Positions 19,431 through 28,800 of a DNA stretch of 64,000 nt are shown piece by piece. The notes beneath the pieces were generated by a model. The model was not told the DNA's origin and made no database searches. It saw nothing but the letters and a program-made list of their open reading frames with translations. The position numbers and the translations under genes are program-made. The stretch's first letter is position 1, and each line of letters opens with the position of its first letter. The DNA comes from Pirellulaceae bacterium (GTDB lineage: Bacteria > Planctomycetota > Planctomycetia > Pirellulales > Pirellulaceae): positions 496,001 to 560,000 of the forward strand of contig BPJV01000003.1 of assembly GCA_026004795.1 (NCBI GenBank), written 5' to 3'.

Positions 19431-20225
19431 TCAGGGATCCGTAGCGACAATACGGTGGCAACTGGCGATCCACGAAGATAGCTCATACTGAAACACGTAG
19501 CTGATTCCTCCCATCGTGATCAGCAGCAGTGTCAGCAGGGCCAGTGCGTTGATATTGAAGCCCACCGCAAGAACGTTCAATTGAGGCAGAGTTCTCGCCA
19601 ACAACCCAGTAACCAGATTGGCCAGTAGTAAAGCGATCCCCATGGGAGCCGCCGCGCGGATGCCCACTTCAAATGCATGCTGCAGAACATGGACCGCTTC
19701 GCGCCACCAATCCTCGTGCAACGTTACCATGCCTACCGGATAGCGAGCAAAACTCTCCAGGCAGCACTCGAGAAGTTGTCGGTGGCCTCCCAGGATCAGG
19801 AGTAAGATCATTGCCAACCATCCCAACAGATTCGAAATCACGGGAATATCATCACTGGAACCGGGGTCGGCCGCTGTCGCCATATCGAAGCCCGCCAGAT
19901 GGCTGGCGATCTGACCGGCGATTTGCATGCCCATGATGGCCATCATGACCACTGTTCCCAGTAGGAGTCCCAACAGGGCTTCTTTGGCGACGGCCAGAAC
20001 CAGATGGATCATATCGGTGGGCATGGGCATGGCCTGGGACATCACTACCGGGGTGAGCAAGGCGGCTGCGGCCAGGGCGACCAGCGCTCGAATTCGCATG
20101 GGTATCGCTAAGGATCGCGTGGGAGGCGCCAACATCAACACGGGACTGAGCCGCGATAACACGGAAATGAAAACCCACAACGGTTGCGCTAACAGATGCA
20201 CCAGTGCTTCGTTCATCGCCGCCAT
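19431..20225 (-). CDS. fliR: Flagellar biosynthesis protein FliR
   Basis: Export-gate membrane protein of the flagellar type III secretion system. The 264 residues contain six or so hydrophobic segments, the expected N-terminal FISVLSRLSPVLMLAP, and the conserved AGQIASHLAGFDMATAADP region around residue 105. Start ATG 20225 follows GAGGAGGGGC. It lies 22 bp after fliQ, in the canonical fliP-fliQ-fliR-flhB order. Confidence 0.95.
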   Translation of the reverse strand: MAAMNEALVHLLAQPLWVFISVLSRLSPVLMLAPPTRSLAIPMRIRALVALAAAALLTPVVMSQAMPMPTDMIHLVLAVAKEALLGLLLGTVVMMAIMGMQIAGQIASHLAGFDMATAADPGSSDDIPVISNLLGWLAMILLLILGGHRQLLECCLESFARYPVGMVTLHEDWWREAVHVLQHAFEVGIRAAAPMGIALLLANLVTGLLARTLPQLNVLAVGFNINALALLTLLLITMGGISYVFQYELSSWIASCHRIVATDP

Positions 20226-20247
20226 GCCCCTCCTCTGCTCCGTCGAC

Positions 20248-20520
20248 TCACTGGCGAACCACTTGGGGAATATTCATGTACGTCGCACGGGTGTATTCGA
20301 TCATGCGGCTGGCGATCCACGGCAAACAGAAGACCAGCGCCAAGACCATCGCTAGGATCTTCGGTACCGCGTTGAGAGTTTGATCCTGGATCTGCGTCAG
20401 CGCTTGCAGCAGACTGATTACCAGACCAACCACCATGCCAATGACCAACAGTGGTGCGCCGATGAGCAAGGCGTTGAGGACGGCAGCACGCACTAAGTCG
20501 ACGGCAGCGTCGATACTCAT
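20248..20520 (-). CDS. fliQ: Flagellar biosynthesis protein FliQ
   Basis: Export-gate subunit with two transmembrane helices. From ATG 20520 the product is 90 residues, the normal FliQ size, with GMVVGLVISLLQALTQIQDQTL in the first hairpin (split by the family QxQ motif) and KILAMVLALVFCLPWIASRM in the second. The open frame continues upstream to 20574, but the shorter start matches the family length and follows AAAGAG. It sits 34 bp downstream of fliP. Confidence 0.95.
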   Translation of the reverse strand: MSIDAAVDLVRAAVLNALLIGAPLLVIGMVVGLVISLLQALTQIQDQTLNAVPKILAMVLALVFCLPWIASRMIEYTRATYMNIPQVVRQ

Positions 20521-20554
20521 GCTCTTTTCTCCCAGTGTTCGGGGGCATGGCCCC

Positions 20555-21529
20555 TCAGGTGACCAACGTGCCAAAACTTTCCAACAACATGCCTACAACC
20601 AAGTGCCATCCGTCGATCATCACGAACAGTAACAGCTTGAACGGCAGCGAAATCATGGCCGGCGGAAGCATCATCATGCCCATGGAGATGGTTACCGAGG
20701 CAACGACCAAATCGATGAGCAAGAACGGTAGAAAGATTTGAAACCCCATGAGAAAAGCGGTCTTCAGTTCGCTCAGCATGTAGGCGGGAAGCAGGACGCG
20801 CAAGGGCACTTCCTCGTACGTCGAAGGAGGCGTGGCTCCGGCATCGTAGTACCGCCAAAACAAATGGACGTCGTCGTGATTTCCGGCCATGGCAATCTGA
20901 CGACTCATGAAAGCACGTACAGGTGCGGCCCCACGCTCCCATGCCTCCCATAAAGACAACTGCGAGCCGGGCGCCGTGTAGGGCACAATGGCCTCGTGAT
21001 ACACGTCGTTCCACACCGGTGCCATGATGAACATCGTCATGAACAACGAGATGGACGTGATGACTTGACTGGGGGGAAGCTGTCCGGTTCCCAACGCTTG
21101 TTTAAGCAGTCCGAAGACGACGATGATGCGCACATAGCAGGTGGTCATCAACAAAATGGCCGGCGCTAGGCTGAGGACGGTCAACAAGAGGAGGATTTGG
21201 ATGCTGCTGGAAAGCCCCTCGCGGCTCGTCCATCGCCGCGGACCGTCCAGGAAAAAGTTTCCCTCCGCAGGGGTTGCTTCCGCCACGGCTTCCTGCCGCT
21301 GCTCCATCGACTGACTGACCTGTTCAATGAGCTGCCCGAGGGGGGCATCGGGCGGAGGGGCCACTTGGCCTGATGATATCGAGCGCACCTGCTGAGCGAC
21401 CAATGCCGCTGGAGTGGACACGCCCAGTAGCCACATCACCGTCAACCACGCCCACCATGGACGACACCACTGCTTGCCCCCAACGACGAATCGTCGCATG
21501 CCTCTGCGCGTCCCACCAACGTCACTCAT
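20555..21529 (-). CDS. fliP: Flagellar biosynthesis protein FliP
   Basis: Core export-gate subunit. The 324-residue precursor is longer than the enterobacterial 245. It has a hydrophobic signal segment (residues about 22-42, ending near LVAQQ), a Q/E/P-rich linker of about 65 residues, then the family core: [69 protein letters not shown] and [11 protein letters not shown]-type helices. The ATG at 21529 overlaps the fliO stop as ATGA and follows GGAGAT, so start choice and translational coupling are clear. Confidence 0.96.
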   Translation of the reverse strand: MSDVGGTRRGMRRFVVGGKQWCRPWWAWLTVMWLLGVSTPAALVAQQVRSISSGQVAPPPDAPLGQLIEQVSQSMEQRQEAVAEATPAEGNFFLDGPRRWTSREGLSSSIQILLLLTVLSLAPAILLMTTCYVRIIVVFGLLKQALGTGQLPPSQVITSISLFMTMFIMAPVWNDVYHEAIVPYTAPGSQLSLWEAWERGAAPVRAFMSRQIAMAGNHDDVHLFWRYYDAGATPPSTYEEVPLRVLLPAYMLSELKTAFLMGFQIFLPFLLIDLVVASVTISMGMMMLPPAMISLPFKLLLFVMIDGWHLVVGMLLESFGTLVT

Positions 21530-22362
21530 CGCGCATCTCCTTGAGCGAGAATGCTGCGGAAGGATTGGGTAACGCTTCCCGGCTGAGCGCTCTCGCATTC
21601 TCCCATGATGCGATCAACTTCCAGCGGATCGGTGATCTCGGTCAACGACCGCATCTCTCCCTGGATGGAACTGACCAGCACCAGCTTCGGCCCCACGCGC
21701 AACAGGATCAACTGTTGACGCGGGCCAACGGTACTGCGACCGAGCACTTGGAGAACGTGCTTCGGCAATTGCCCCCCCCCCACGGCTCCCATACTGCGAC
21801 GATAACACCATGCTACACCGCAGAACAGGCCGAGGACGACCAGCAAACTCGAACCAACGGTCGTCAACGTCTGCCAGCCACTGCCCGGCGCAGGACCGAC
21901 GCTCGCTGGCGGTGCACCCGAGGGTGGACTGAGAGGAGTTCCCGTCGACGGCCGGTGGTGCGGTATGGTCGTTTCGGCAGCGTTCCTAGTCGCGATCGCC
22001 GACGGGGTCAACTCTTCCCCAGCGGCGCGCTCTGCTACCGGGCTGGAAACAGCATTGCGGGAGGGGGCCTCAGGGCTTTGGCCCCTTTGCACTTCGAGAA
22101 CCGACGCTGGCCGATAGGGGCTAGCCACCTCGTCCGGTCGGGCGGCACCGGCCGCCTGGGCACTATCGGGTGGGCGACTGTCGAGAGGACGTCGTAACCA
22201 CGACGAGTTTTCTGGAGGAGTCGCCTCCTGGCGGTCGGCAGCGACGGCCGGTCGACGTGTGGTACCGATGCTGAACTGGGGTGCTTCCTGAGCGGACACA
22301 ACCGGCCCGGCCCATGAGCAAACGCACCACACCGCCGCAATGGTGAATCCGAAAAGTCGCAT
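21526..22362 (-). CDS. fliO: Flagellar biosynthetic protein FliO
   Basis: Bitopic assembly factor for the FliPQR gate. The 278-residue product has a signal peptide (residues 1-25, ending VVSAQ), a long proline/serine-rich periplasmic-type region, one transmembrane helix ([18 protein letters not shown], near residue 150), and the FliO cytoplasmic domain with [21 protein letters not shown] and a C-terminal LTEITDP. I chose ATG 22362 after GGAAG; ATG 22389 is also possible. A nine-C tract at 21773-21781 runs through the gene without breaking the frame. Position between fliN and fliP supports the call. Confidence 0.88.
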   Translation of the reverse strand: MRLFGFTIAAVWCVCSWAGPVVSAQEAPQFSIGTTRRPAVAADRQEATPPENSSWLRRPLDSRPPDSAQAAGAARPDEVASPYRPASVLEVQRGQSPEAPSRNAVSSPVAERAAGEELTPSAIATRNAAETTIPHHRPSTGTPLSPPSGAPPASVGPAPGSGWQTLTTVGSSLLVVLGLFCGVAWCYRRSMGAVGGGQLPKHVLQVLGRSTVGPRQQLILLRVGPKLVLVSSIQGEMRSLTEITDPLEVDRIMGECESAQPGSVTQSFRSILAQGDAR

Positions 22363-22424
22363 CACATTCTTCCATGATCGATGATCCATCCTCGAGCAGA
22401 ACACGGCACCTTCCACTCGCTCTA

Positions 22425-22889
22425 CTATTCTGTCAGCGCATCGGAACCGACCAACTCTCCTACCCGCACGCAAAAGTTGTCGTTGAGAACCAGCACTTCA
22501 CCGCGCGCAACGAGCCTGCCGTTGACGTAGAGATCAACCGGATCACCGGCCAGCTTGTCGAGGGTGACCACCGAACCACGGCGGAGTTTCAGCACGTCCT
22601 CCAGCAACATGTGCGTACGCCCAAGCTCGATGCGCAGGTTCAAATCGACGTCACGCAGAAGATCGAGGGAGCACTTCTCTGGAGGCCCTTCCGCACCGAC
22701 GATTTCCTCCAATACAAACGGAGACGGAGCCTCCGCATCGGCGACGGTTGCCTCATCCAACTGATCCAAGGCCGCTTCCGCTTCCTCCAGAATCTTTTCC
22801 GCCGCGGACTCGACCGGGGCGGCTTCGTCCCCGATCATCCCGTCCGCTGCGTTCGTCGGTTGATCCGACGCAGGATTTTTTTCCGTCAT
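22425..22889 (-). CDS. fliN: Flagellar motor switch protein FliN
   Basis: C-ring component that, with FliM and FliG, sets rotation direction. The 154 residues split into an acidic, probably disordered first half and a C-terminal SpoA domain (about 72-150) with [50 protein letters not shown] and FCVRVGEL. Start ATG 22889 follows GGGAGG. No fliM is in the window, although fliM usually precedes fliN. Confidence 0.94.
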   Translation of the reverse strand: MTEKNPASDQPTNAADGMIGDEAAPVESAAEKILEEAEAALDQLDEATVADAEAPSPFVLEEIVGAEGPPEKCSLDLLRDVDLNLRIELGRTHMLLEDVLKLRRGSVVTLDKLAGDPVDLYVNGRLVARGEVLVLNDNFCVRVGELVGSDALTE

Positions 22890-22940
22890 CGCATGCCTCC
22901 CTGCATGTTCGCCCCGACGTCTTGGGGCCTACGGCTAGCC

Positions 22941-23519
22941 TTACTCCTCCATCACGGTGTATCCCGGAAGGGAAACGCCAAGAATCAGCGGTTCTCCTTC
23001 ACTGAGCACTTCGTTACTTGTCGCAAGTAGACGCCGCTGGATCAAGCCCAACTGGTTTTCCATCAGCTCGTCGACCGTCGCATTGCGGATCTCTAACATG
23101 ATGCGATGCTGAAAAGATGCCTTCTTCCGTGCGTAGATCTCTTCCAGCTGCCGCTGGTTCTTCGCCCGCACCGATCCGAATAACTGGAATTCCACGCGAT
23201 ACTGGCGATCGGAACCGGGAGGAATGAAGGAGACTCCGTACTCGCCCAACGGAAAGTCGACCAAGTCCTCTTGGTCGGTCACTGGCGTCTGGCCATCGGC
23301 CTCCATCTCTGCCTCTACCCGCGCCAGCACTTTGGCCTCCGCCAGCGCCGCCACTTCCTCCGCCGAGGGGACGAGCAAGAAAAAGATGGCTGTCTCGGCG
23401 ATGGCTACCAACGAGATGAACCCACCGATCATCAGTTTGGGCACCAAAGATCGCCTGGTCTCCTCCTTGGCAGGTTCCGCACCGGTTTCTTCTTGTGGCT
23501 TCTTTGCTGCATCACTCAT
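22941..23519 (-). CDS. fliL: Flagellar basal-body-associated protein FliL
   Basis: Single-pass membrane protein associated with the stator. The 192-residue product has a charged cytoplasmic N-terminus, one transmembrane helix (LMIGGFISLVAIAETAIFFLL-like, residues about 29-49) and an extracytoplasmic domain with KKASFQHRIMLEIRNATVDEL and a C-terminal LILGVSLPGY. It starts 6 bp after motB and its ribosome site lies in the motB end. Confidence 0.85.
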   Translation of the reverse strand: MSDAAKKPQEETGAEPAKEETRRSLVPKLMIGGFISLVAIAETAIFFLLVPSAEEVAALAEAKVLARVEAEMEADGQTPVTDQEDLVDFPLGEYGVSFIPPGSDRQYRVEFQLFGSVRAKNQRQLEEIYARKKASFQHRIMLEIRNATVDELMENQLGLIQRRLLATSNEVLSEGEPLILGVSLPGYTVMEE

Positions 23520-23525
23520 CTGCGA

Positions 23526-24299
23526 CTACTCCTGATTCGCCTGGGAATCCGGCTGAACAACCTTCTGCGCGCGTTCGTCTGCCGTACCGATCAGGTCGCT
23601 GACCGTTTCTTCGAGCAGAAAGACTTCGACGCGCGGATTCATCCGCATTTTTTCCGGATCATCCGATAAAAACATAGGTTCTCCCGCACCGGCAGGCGCC
23701 AAGCGAATACGTTCTGGGGGAATTCCGTGCTTGTCCACCAGGTAATCCATCACGCTACGGCAGCGACGATAGGCCAGGTCCATGGCCAACAAGGGGTCGT
23801 TCCCCGGGCCAGCCAGCTGCTGCGAAGTATGGCCTCGAATCTCGATTTTTTGCGGTTTACCGATCAGCTCCCCCACTTCCAAGTCGAGCGCTTGCTTGGC
23901 CTTGTCCGTCAATTCGGCGGAGCCATCGTCGAAAAAGATGACCGTACCGATCGCCGTATTGCGCCCCGGCCGAATAATTCGCACCCGTTCCTCATCTCCA
24001 TGAGGAGCCTTGATGGGATTTCCACCACGATGGGTATCCTTCCGTTTAGCGCGCCCCGTGGTCGACAACACTCGGAAGGCACTGGTCCGTGAACGAAGTT
24101 CTCCCGGTTGAATGCTCTCCACACTCAAATCGTGACCAAACTGACGCTTGATCGATTCGACCATCGCCTGAAACTTCTCTTCCTCTTTGATTTCACTCAT
24201 CGAAACCAACATGATGAAGAACGTCAGCAGGAGCGACATCATGTCCCCGAAGGTCACCACCCACTCGGGAATGCCCATGGCCTCATCTTCTTCGTGCAT
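23526..24299 (-). CDS. motB: Flagellar motor stator protein MotB
   Basis: Peptidoglycan-anchored stator subunit. The 257 residues begin with the plug/transmembrane segment EWVVTFGDMMSLLLTFFIML, where Asp-19 is the expected ion-binding aspartate, then a linker and an OmpA-like peptidoglycan-binding domain (about 115-235) with KIEIRGHTSQ and LAYRRCRSVMDYLV. ATG 24299 follows AGGAGG, 9 bp after motA. Whether the ion is proton or sodium cannot be told with confidence. Confidence 0.94.
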   Translation of the reverse strand: MHEEDEAMGIPEWVVTFGDMMSLLLTFFIMLVSMSEIKEEEKFQAMVESIKRQFGHDLSVESIQPGELRSRTSAFRVLSTTGRAKRKDTHRGGNPIKAPHGDEERVRIIRPGRNTAIGTVIFFDDGSAELTDKAKQALDLEVGELIGKPQKIEIRGHTSQQLAGPGNDPLLAMDLAYRRCRSVMDYLVDKHGIPPERIRLAPAGAGEPMFLSDDPEKMRMNPRVEVFLLEETVSDLIGTADERAQKVVQPDSQANQE

Positions 24300-24308
24300 G
24301 GCATCCTC

Positions 24309-25073
24309 CTAATCCTTAACGGGTCGTTTCTTCGGATGGATGTAGGTCAACAATCGCTGCTCTAGCGCCCGCGGGCTTTCTCCGGACTGAATTGCCAACA
24401 CCCCTCGCACGACCAACTCCATGGCATTCAACTCATACTTGCTCAACAACCCCAGCTTCTCCGCAAAGGGCTGAAACGCCACGTTGGCGGCGATGGCGCC
24501 GTAAAGGGTGGTGATCAAAGCCACGGCCATCCCTGCCCCGATCGAGGACGGGTCGGACATGTCCGAAAGCATCATGATCAACCCCATCAACGTCCCGATC
24601 ATCCCATAGGCTGGCGCGAAGCGCGCCAGCTGGTCGAGAATCGACTTGCCTTCCTTATGCCGTCGCGCCATGGCTTCCATCTCCGACCGCATGACCGCTT
24701 CGATCGTTTCCGCGTCGTTTCCATCGACAGCCATTTGCAATCCCGAGCGAATGACCGGATTCTCGATCTCCTCCATCTTGCTTTCCAACGCCAGCAATCC
24801 ATCCCGCCGGGCGACTTCCGCCAAGGCAACCAACTGGTTGATGATCTCTACCAAGTCCTCTTGCTTGTTGAGAAACGCCTTTTTGAACACCATGGGAAGC
24901 GCCAGGAAGCTCTTCAACGGGAAAGCCATCATGCCGGCAGCCATCGCTCCTCCAAAGACCACCAGAATCGACGGAACATCGATAAAGGCGGTAAACGGAG
25001 CACTGCCGAGCAAGATCGACCCGAGGATCAAGCCAACTGCTAGCAAGAAACCGATAAGAGAGGTAATATCCAT
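24309..25073 (-). CDS. motA: Flagellar motor stator protein MotA
   Basis: Ion-channel stator subunit. The 254 residues have four transmembrane helices: two at the N-terminus (residues about 4-22 and 33-50) and two near 150-200 (AYGMIGTLMGLIMMLSDM, GMAVALITTLYGAIAANVAFQP), separated by a charged cytoplasmic loop that engages FliG. The Pro of FAPAYGMIGT corresponds to the conserved MotA proline. It starts 6 bp after flbD. Confidence 0.95.
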   Translation of the reverse strand: MDITSLIGFLLAVGLILGSILLGSAPFTAFIDVPSILVVFGGAMAAGMMAFPLKSFLALPMVFKKAFLNKQEDLVEIINQLVALAEVARRDGLLALESKMEEIENPVIRSGLQMAVDGNDAETIEAVMRSEMEAMARRHKEGKSILDQLARFAPAYGMIGTLMGLIMMLSDMSDPSSIGAGMAVALITTLYGAIAANVAFQPFAEKLGLLSKYELNAMELVVRGVLAIQSGESPRALEQRLLTYIHPKKRPVKD

Positions 25074-25079
25074 TCGCGA

Positions 25080-25307
25080 TTATCCTTGCTCGTTTCTCGG
25101 GGTACCACTGTGCACGAACGAAGGCAGCATGGCCTTGCGCTGCTGATACTCCACTGCTTTCTCAACGACCTCATCCATCGATTCGGCGACCACAATACGC
25201 TCACCGGAAATCAGCGTCACGAACGTGTCGGGACGCTGTTCAACGCAGCGAATCAAATCGGCGTTGAGGATGAATGCTTGCCCATCAAGTCGCGTGAGTT
25301 TAATCAT
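25080..25307 (-). CDS. flbD: FlbD family flagellar protein
   Basis: A 75-residue FlbD-family protein (FlbD of the spirochete/firmicute type, not the Caulobacter regulator). The conserved pattern MIKLTRLDGQAFILNADLI is followed by VEQRPDTFVTLISGERIVVAESMDEVVEK. It is the first gene of the flagellar operon, immediately before motA, as in many bacteria. Molecular role is not established. Confidence 0.9.
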   Translation of the reverse strand: MIKLTRLDGQAFILNADLIRCVEQRPDTFVTLISGERIVVAESMDEVVEKAVEYQQRKAMLPSFVHSGTPRNEQG

Positions 25308-25837
25308 GGTGATACGTTCTGATTTCCCTGGATGTTGCTTCTCATCACTCCCCGCGCACTATTTGCCGAGTCCCTATTCGATTCCGTGGGGAGCAGCGAG
25401 ATGGAGACAGGACCGCCTGGGGACCGTCTGCTTCACTGCCTTTGCTCGTGGACCTCGATCACCGCGGTAGGATCCCGGGACCGATGGCACTGCAAGGCGA
25501 TTCCATCCAAAAGTAGGTCGCGCTTGGCGTTTCCGTTTTCCCCGTCCACGATTTTTCTTCCTCCCGTGCTCGGTCAACCGTAGTAGTCGTCATAAGTCCT
25601 ACCACCGTACCTCCATACCGCGCTGCCCTTCCTGACCCGCCCTCTCGTCGGCCACTCGGTACAGGGGCACCCAGGCGAGCACTCCTGTGTGTTAGCGATG
25701 GCAGCGACGACGACTCTTCCCGGTTTGCCCCTTTTGCTTGATCCGCACAAGGCATCGAACCGATACATGTTGAGGCAACGACAGATTCGTTCGGGCCAGC
25801 TGACCACAACGGGATGGTAGCCAAAGTGACGGATATC
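25308..25837. other. Divergent non-coding interval
   Basis: About 530 bp between the divergent flagellar operon and the HEAT-hydrolase gene. It must hold both promoters. I searched by eye for sigma54 (GG-N10-GC) and sigma28 elements and did not find a convincing match. No small gene is supported. Confidence 0.4.
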
Positions 25838-28800
25838 ATGCGAAGAAATCTGTTTTCGGTAACTGCGCTGTTCGTGTTGGGGGCTGCGCTGTGCTGGACC
25901 GCCTCCATGGCCAGGGGGCAAACCCCGATGCCGATCGAACAATGGATCGCGCAACTGAGCGATCCCTCACCAACCTATCGCGTGCAGGCGGTGATAGCGT
26001 TGGGCAGAATGGGACGCGATGCCACTGGCGCTACCCCACACCTCATTGCCAGCTTGAGCGATGACCATCCCGACGTGCGAATGCAAGCAATCCTCGCGTT
26101 GGTTCTGGTGACCGATCATCCGTTGGAGACAGCTGCAGAGATCGTTCGTTGCGTCGGCGATGCCGATGAACATGTGGATTACGCCGCGCAATGGGGCATC
26201 CATCGATTATTCTTGCAGGCGCGGCAGACCACTTCGTGGTCCCTCGTGCAATGGCAAGCCTGGAGGACCATCCTCGCGGAGGCGTGTCAGCATCTCTCTC
26301 CCCAGGCACCTGCCACTCACCTGGCAGAGACCTTGCGTCATTACCTGCAAAGCTGCCGGACGGAGGTCGCGCGTCTAGAACTCCAGCAGCAGCAGGAGCG
26401 TGAAAGAGCGCTGGCCCAACAACGTCGCGTCGCTGCCTGGGAAGCACTGCAGCAGCGGCTGGCCCTTTTTGCTAGCGGTGGTGTCCTTGATCAACTGCAA
26501 GTGATTGACGAACTTTCGGCCGCCGGCCTCGAGCAATCCCGCTGGGACGATGGCTTGACCTCGGAGGACCTGATCGAGGCGAGAATCGAACTGCTGCGTA
26601 GCATCAAGCGGGAGCCCAGGTACTTTTTTGACACGTACGTGGCGGACCGTTGGCAGGAGGATTTCCATCAGGCGGTATGGCGGTTGGTCCAAACCGCGCG
26701 CGCCGGCCAAAACATCGACCGCATCGCGCTCGATTGGTTGGAGACTCTTCCCGTACGTACCGCCGAGGAGTTGCAGTTTATCGAGTCGCTCGTGTTGGAT
26801 CGGGAGTGCGACGATGAGACGCGCCACGCTGCGCTCCAGGCTTTAAGCCATGCGTCGGTCGATCCCGATCACATCGTACCGGTCGCCATGCGCGTAGCTA
26901 GCATATCCTCCGAATGGATCGAGCCGGCCCTGTGGCTGCTGAGAAATGTTGGGGAAAGACCGGTACCGATTGCGGATAGGACCCGGGAGCTTGTCGAACA
27001 ATGGATCTGCCAACTACTTGCCTCTCCGCACCTCGATTCCAATCAGCGCCGTCTGGCCTTTTCCGTCGGTGGTTGTTACTGCCCTCAATCGCGGCACAGC
27101 GTCGAAACGTTACTCGCCCACCTCGATGTCAACGCATTGCACGAGCAAGAATTGGGGGATTACGTCGCCGCACTGGCGAAGTATCAGCACGCTGCCTTGG
27201 GCGATGCTCTCATCCTGCGCGCTATGGAGAGCCGGGAACCGTGGCTGCGTGGCCAAGCCATCGACGCGGTGGACCGTTTAGGAAGCGCCACTGCCGTCGC
27301 CTACTTGATGGCACTTCTCCGCACTCCCGATGAACCGTTCGAAAACCGTGTGCGGGCAGTGCAACAACTTGCCAACCTTGCCCCGCGCGCGCTGGCGCAG
27401 ATAGCCACGGAAACTCGGCAGCAAGCCGCACAGCATGCCGCCATGAACCTACTGGCCATCTCCCGTGTAGCCCAGGTTTGCCCGGAGTTGCTCCCGGTCT
27501 GCGTTGACTGGCTGGAAGACTCCAAAGCCTCGCACAAGGTGCACGGTGCGGTGTTGATGTGCCTGGCCCGCCTGGGACCGACCGCCCAGGATGCTGCCCC
27601 CCTGGTCGAGCAACTCGTTAGCCCACGTGCCTCCGGTCCTCCTGCCTCCCATCCGGAGGTACGGGCATTGGCACTGATTGCTCTGGAGGAACTAGTTGGC
27701 CTGACCGCCGAACAATTGGCCCTTTCGATGCAATCCGAAGAACCCGAGTCCGCAATTGCCGCACTGCGCATCTCTGCCCTGCGTGGTGACCATCAGGCAC
27801 TGCTGCGTCTTGTGTCTCTCACCACCAGCGAGTACGAGGAGCTGGCCTGGACGGCACTGCAAGATATCCGCGGGGCGGTACACCGGGAATTGCTCGAACT
27901 GGCATACCGTACCGATCTCGAGCCTACGGTCCGGGCAACCGCCCTGCAACTCGCCGCGACCGATCCGCGCGTCAGCGTGGACGTCGTGCTTGCCTTCCTC
28001 GACGAGCGCCCCGCTGATCGAGAATTCTTGTGGGCCATCGAGGCCGCGGCATGCAACCACCCGGCCGCGGCCCTTCGCCAGATCATGCGTCGCGTCCAAG
28101 CGACTGCCGATAGCGGACGGCTTGCCAGCCTGGAGCGAATTGCCACATCCATCGTCACCGGCCTGGGTGCCGGCGGAGATGGTGAGGAATCGTTGGTGGC
28201 CGATGGACTGCAGAACTTGCTGATCGGTACGGACGCTGTGGACCGTTGGGCGACCATGGACGCCCAAGAGGAAACCATTCTCGCCGCGGTGGAAAACGAT
28301 GCTACGTCGGACGATAAGCCTGCCAACGTGGGGCCGCCGCCTCCTGTCCCCAGCGTCGACTCGTTCGTCGGTGATGACCACCAACTCCACGTCGGCGACG
28401 CCATGGCAGCGGACCATCACCCTCCTTCGACGCCACTCCAGGATCCGCCCCGGGAATCAACTCCCCACCAAGATGAGACGCCACTTTCCTCCACCGCTCT
28501 CTCGTCCACCACGACCAACGCCATCGGTTCGCTGGCCAGAACCGTGCCGAGTGACTCAGCCTTCCCCCTGGCTGCCGAACCGACCACCACCAACACCTTG
28601 CATGAAGTCCGAGTGTTTTACGCCACCAACCGAGCGCGTCGCCTCGAACAGGATGCGCTGGCGCGGCCCGAGCAATCATCCAGTCCCGTGGGATGGCTGA
28701 TCGCCGCATCGGCCTTCGCCTTGGGGATCTTGTGGTCACGAACCCGGGTGTTGAGCCTGATAGGCATGCTTGGCAGTCTAACCGCATTTGTCTATCAGGT

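Noticed and set aside
21773-21781. Nine-C tract in fliO as a possible sixth frameshift
   Set aside because: The FliO frame reads correctly through it: [19 protein letters not shown] continues into the conserved domain.
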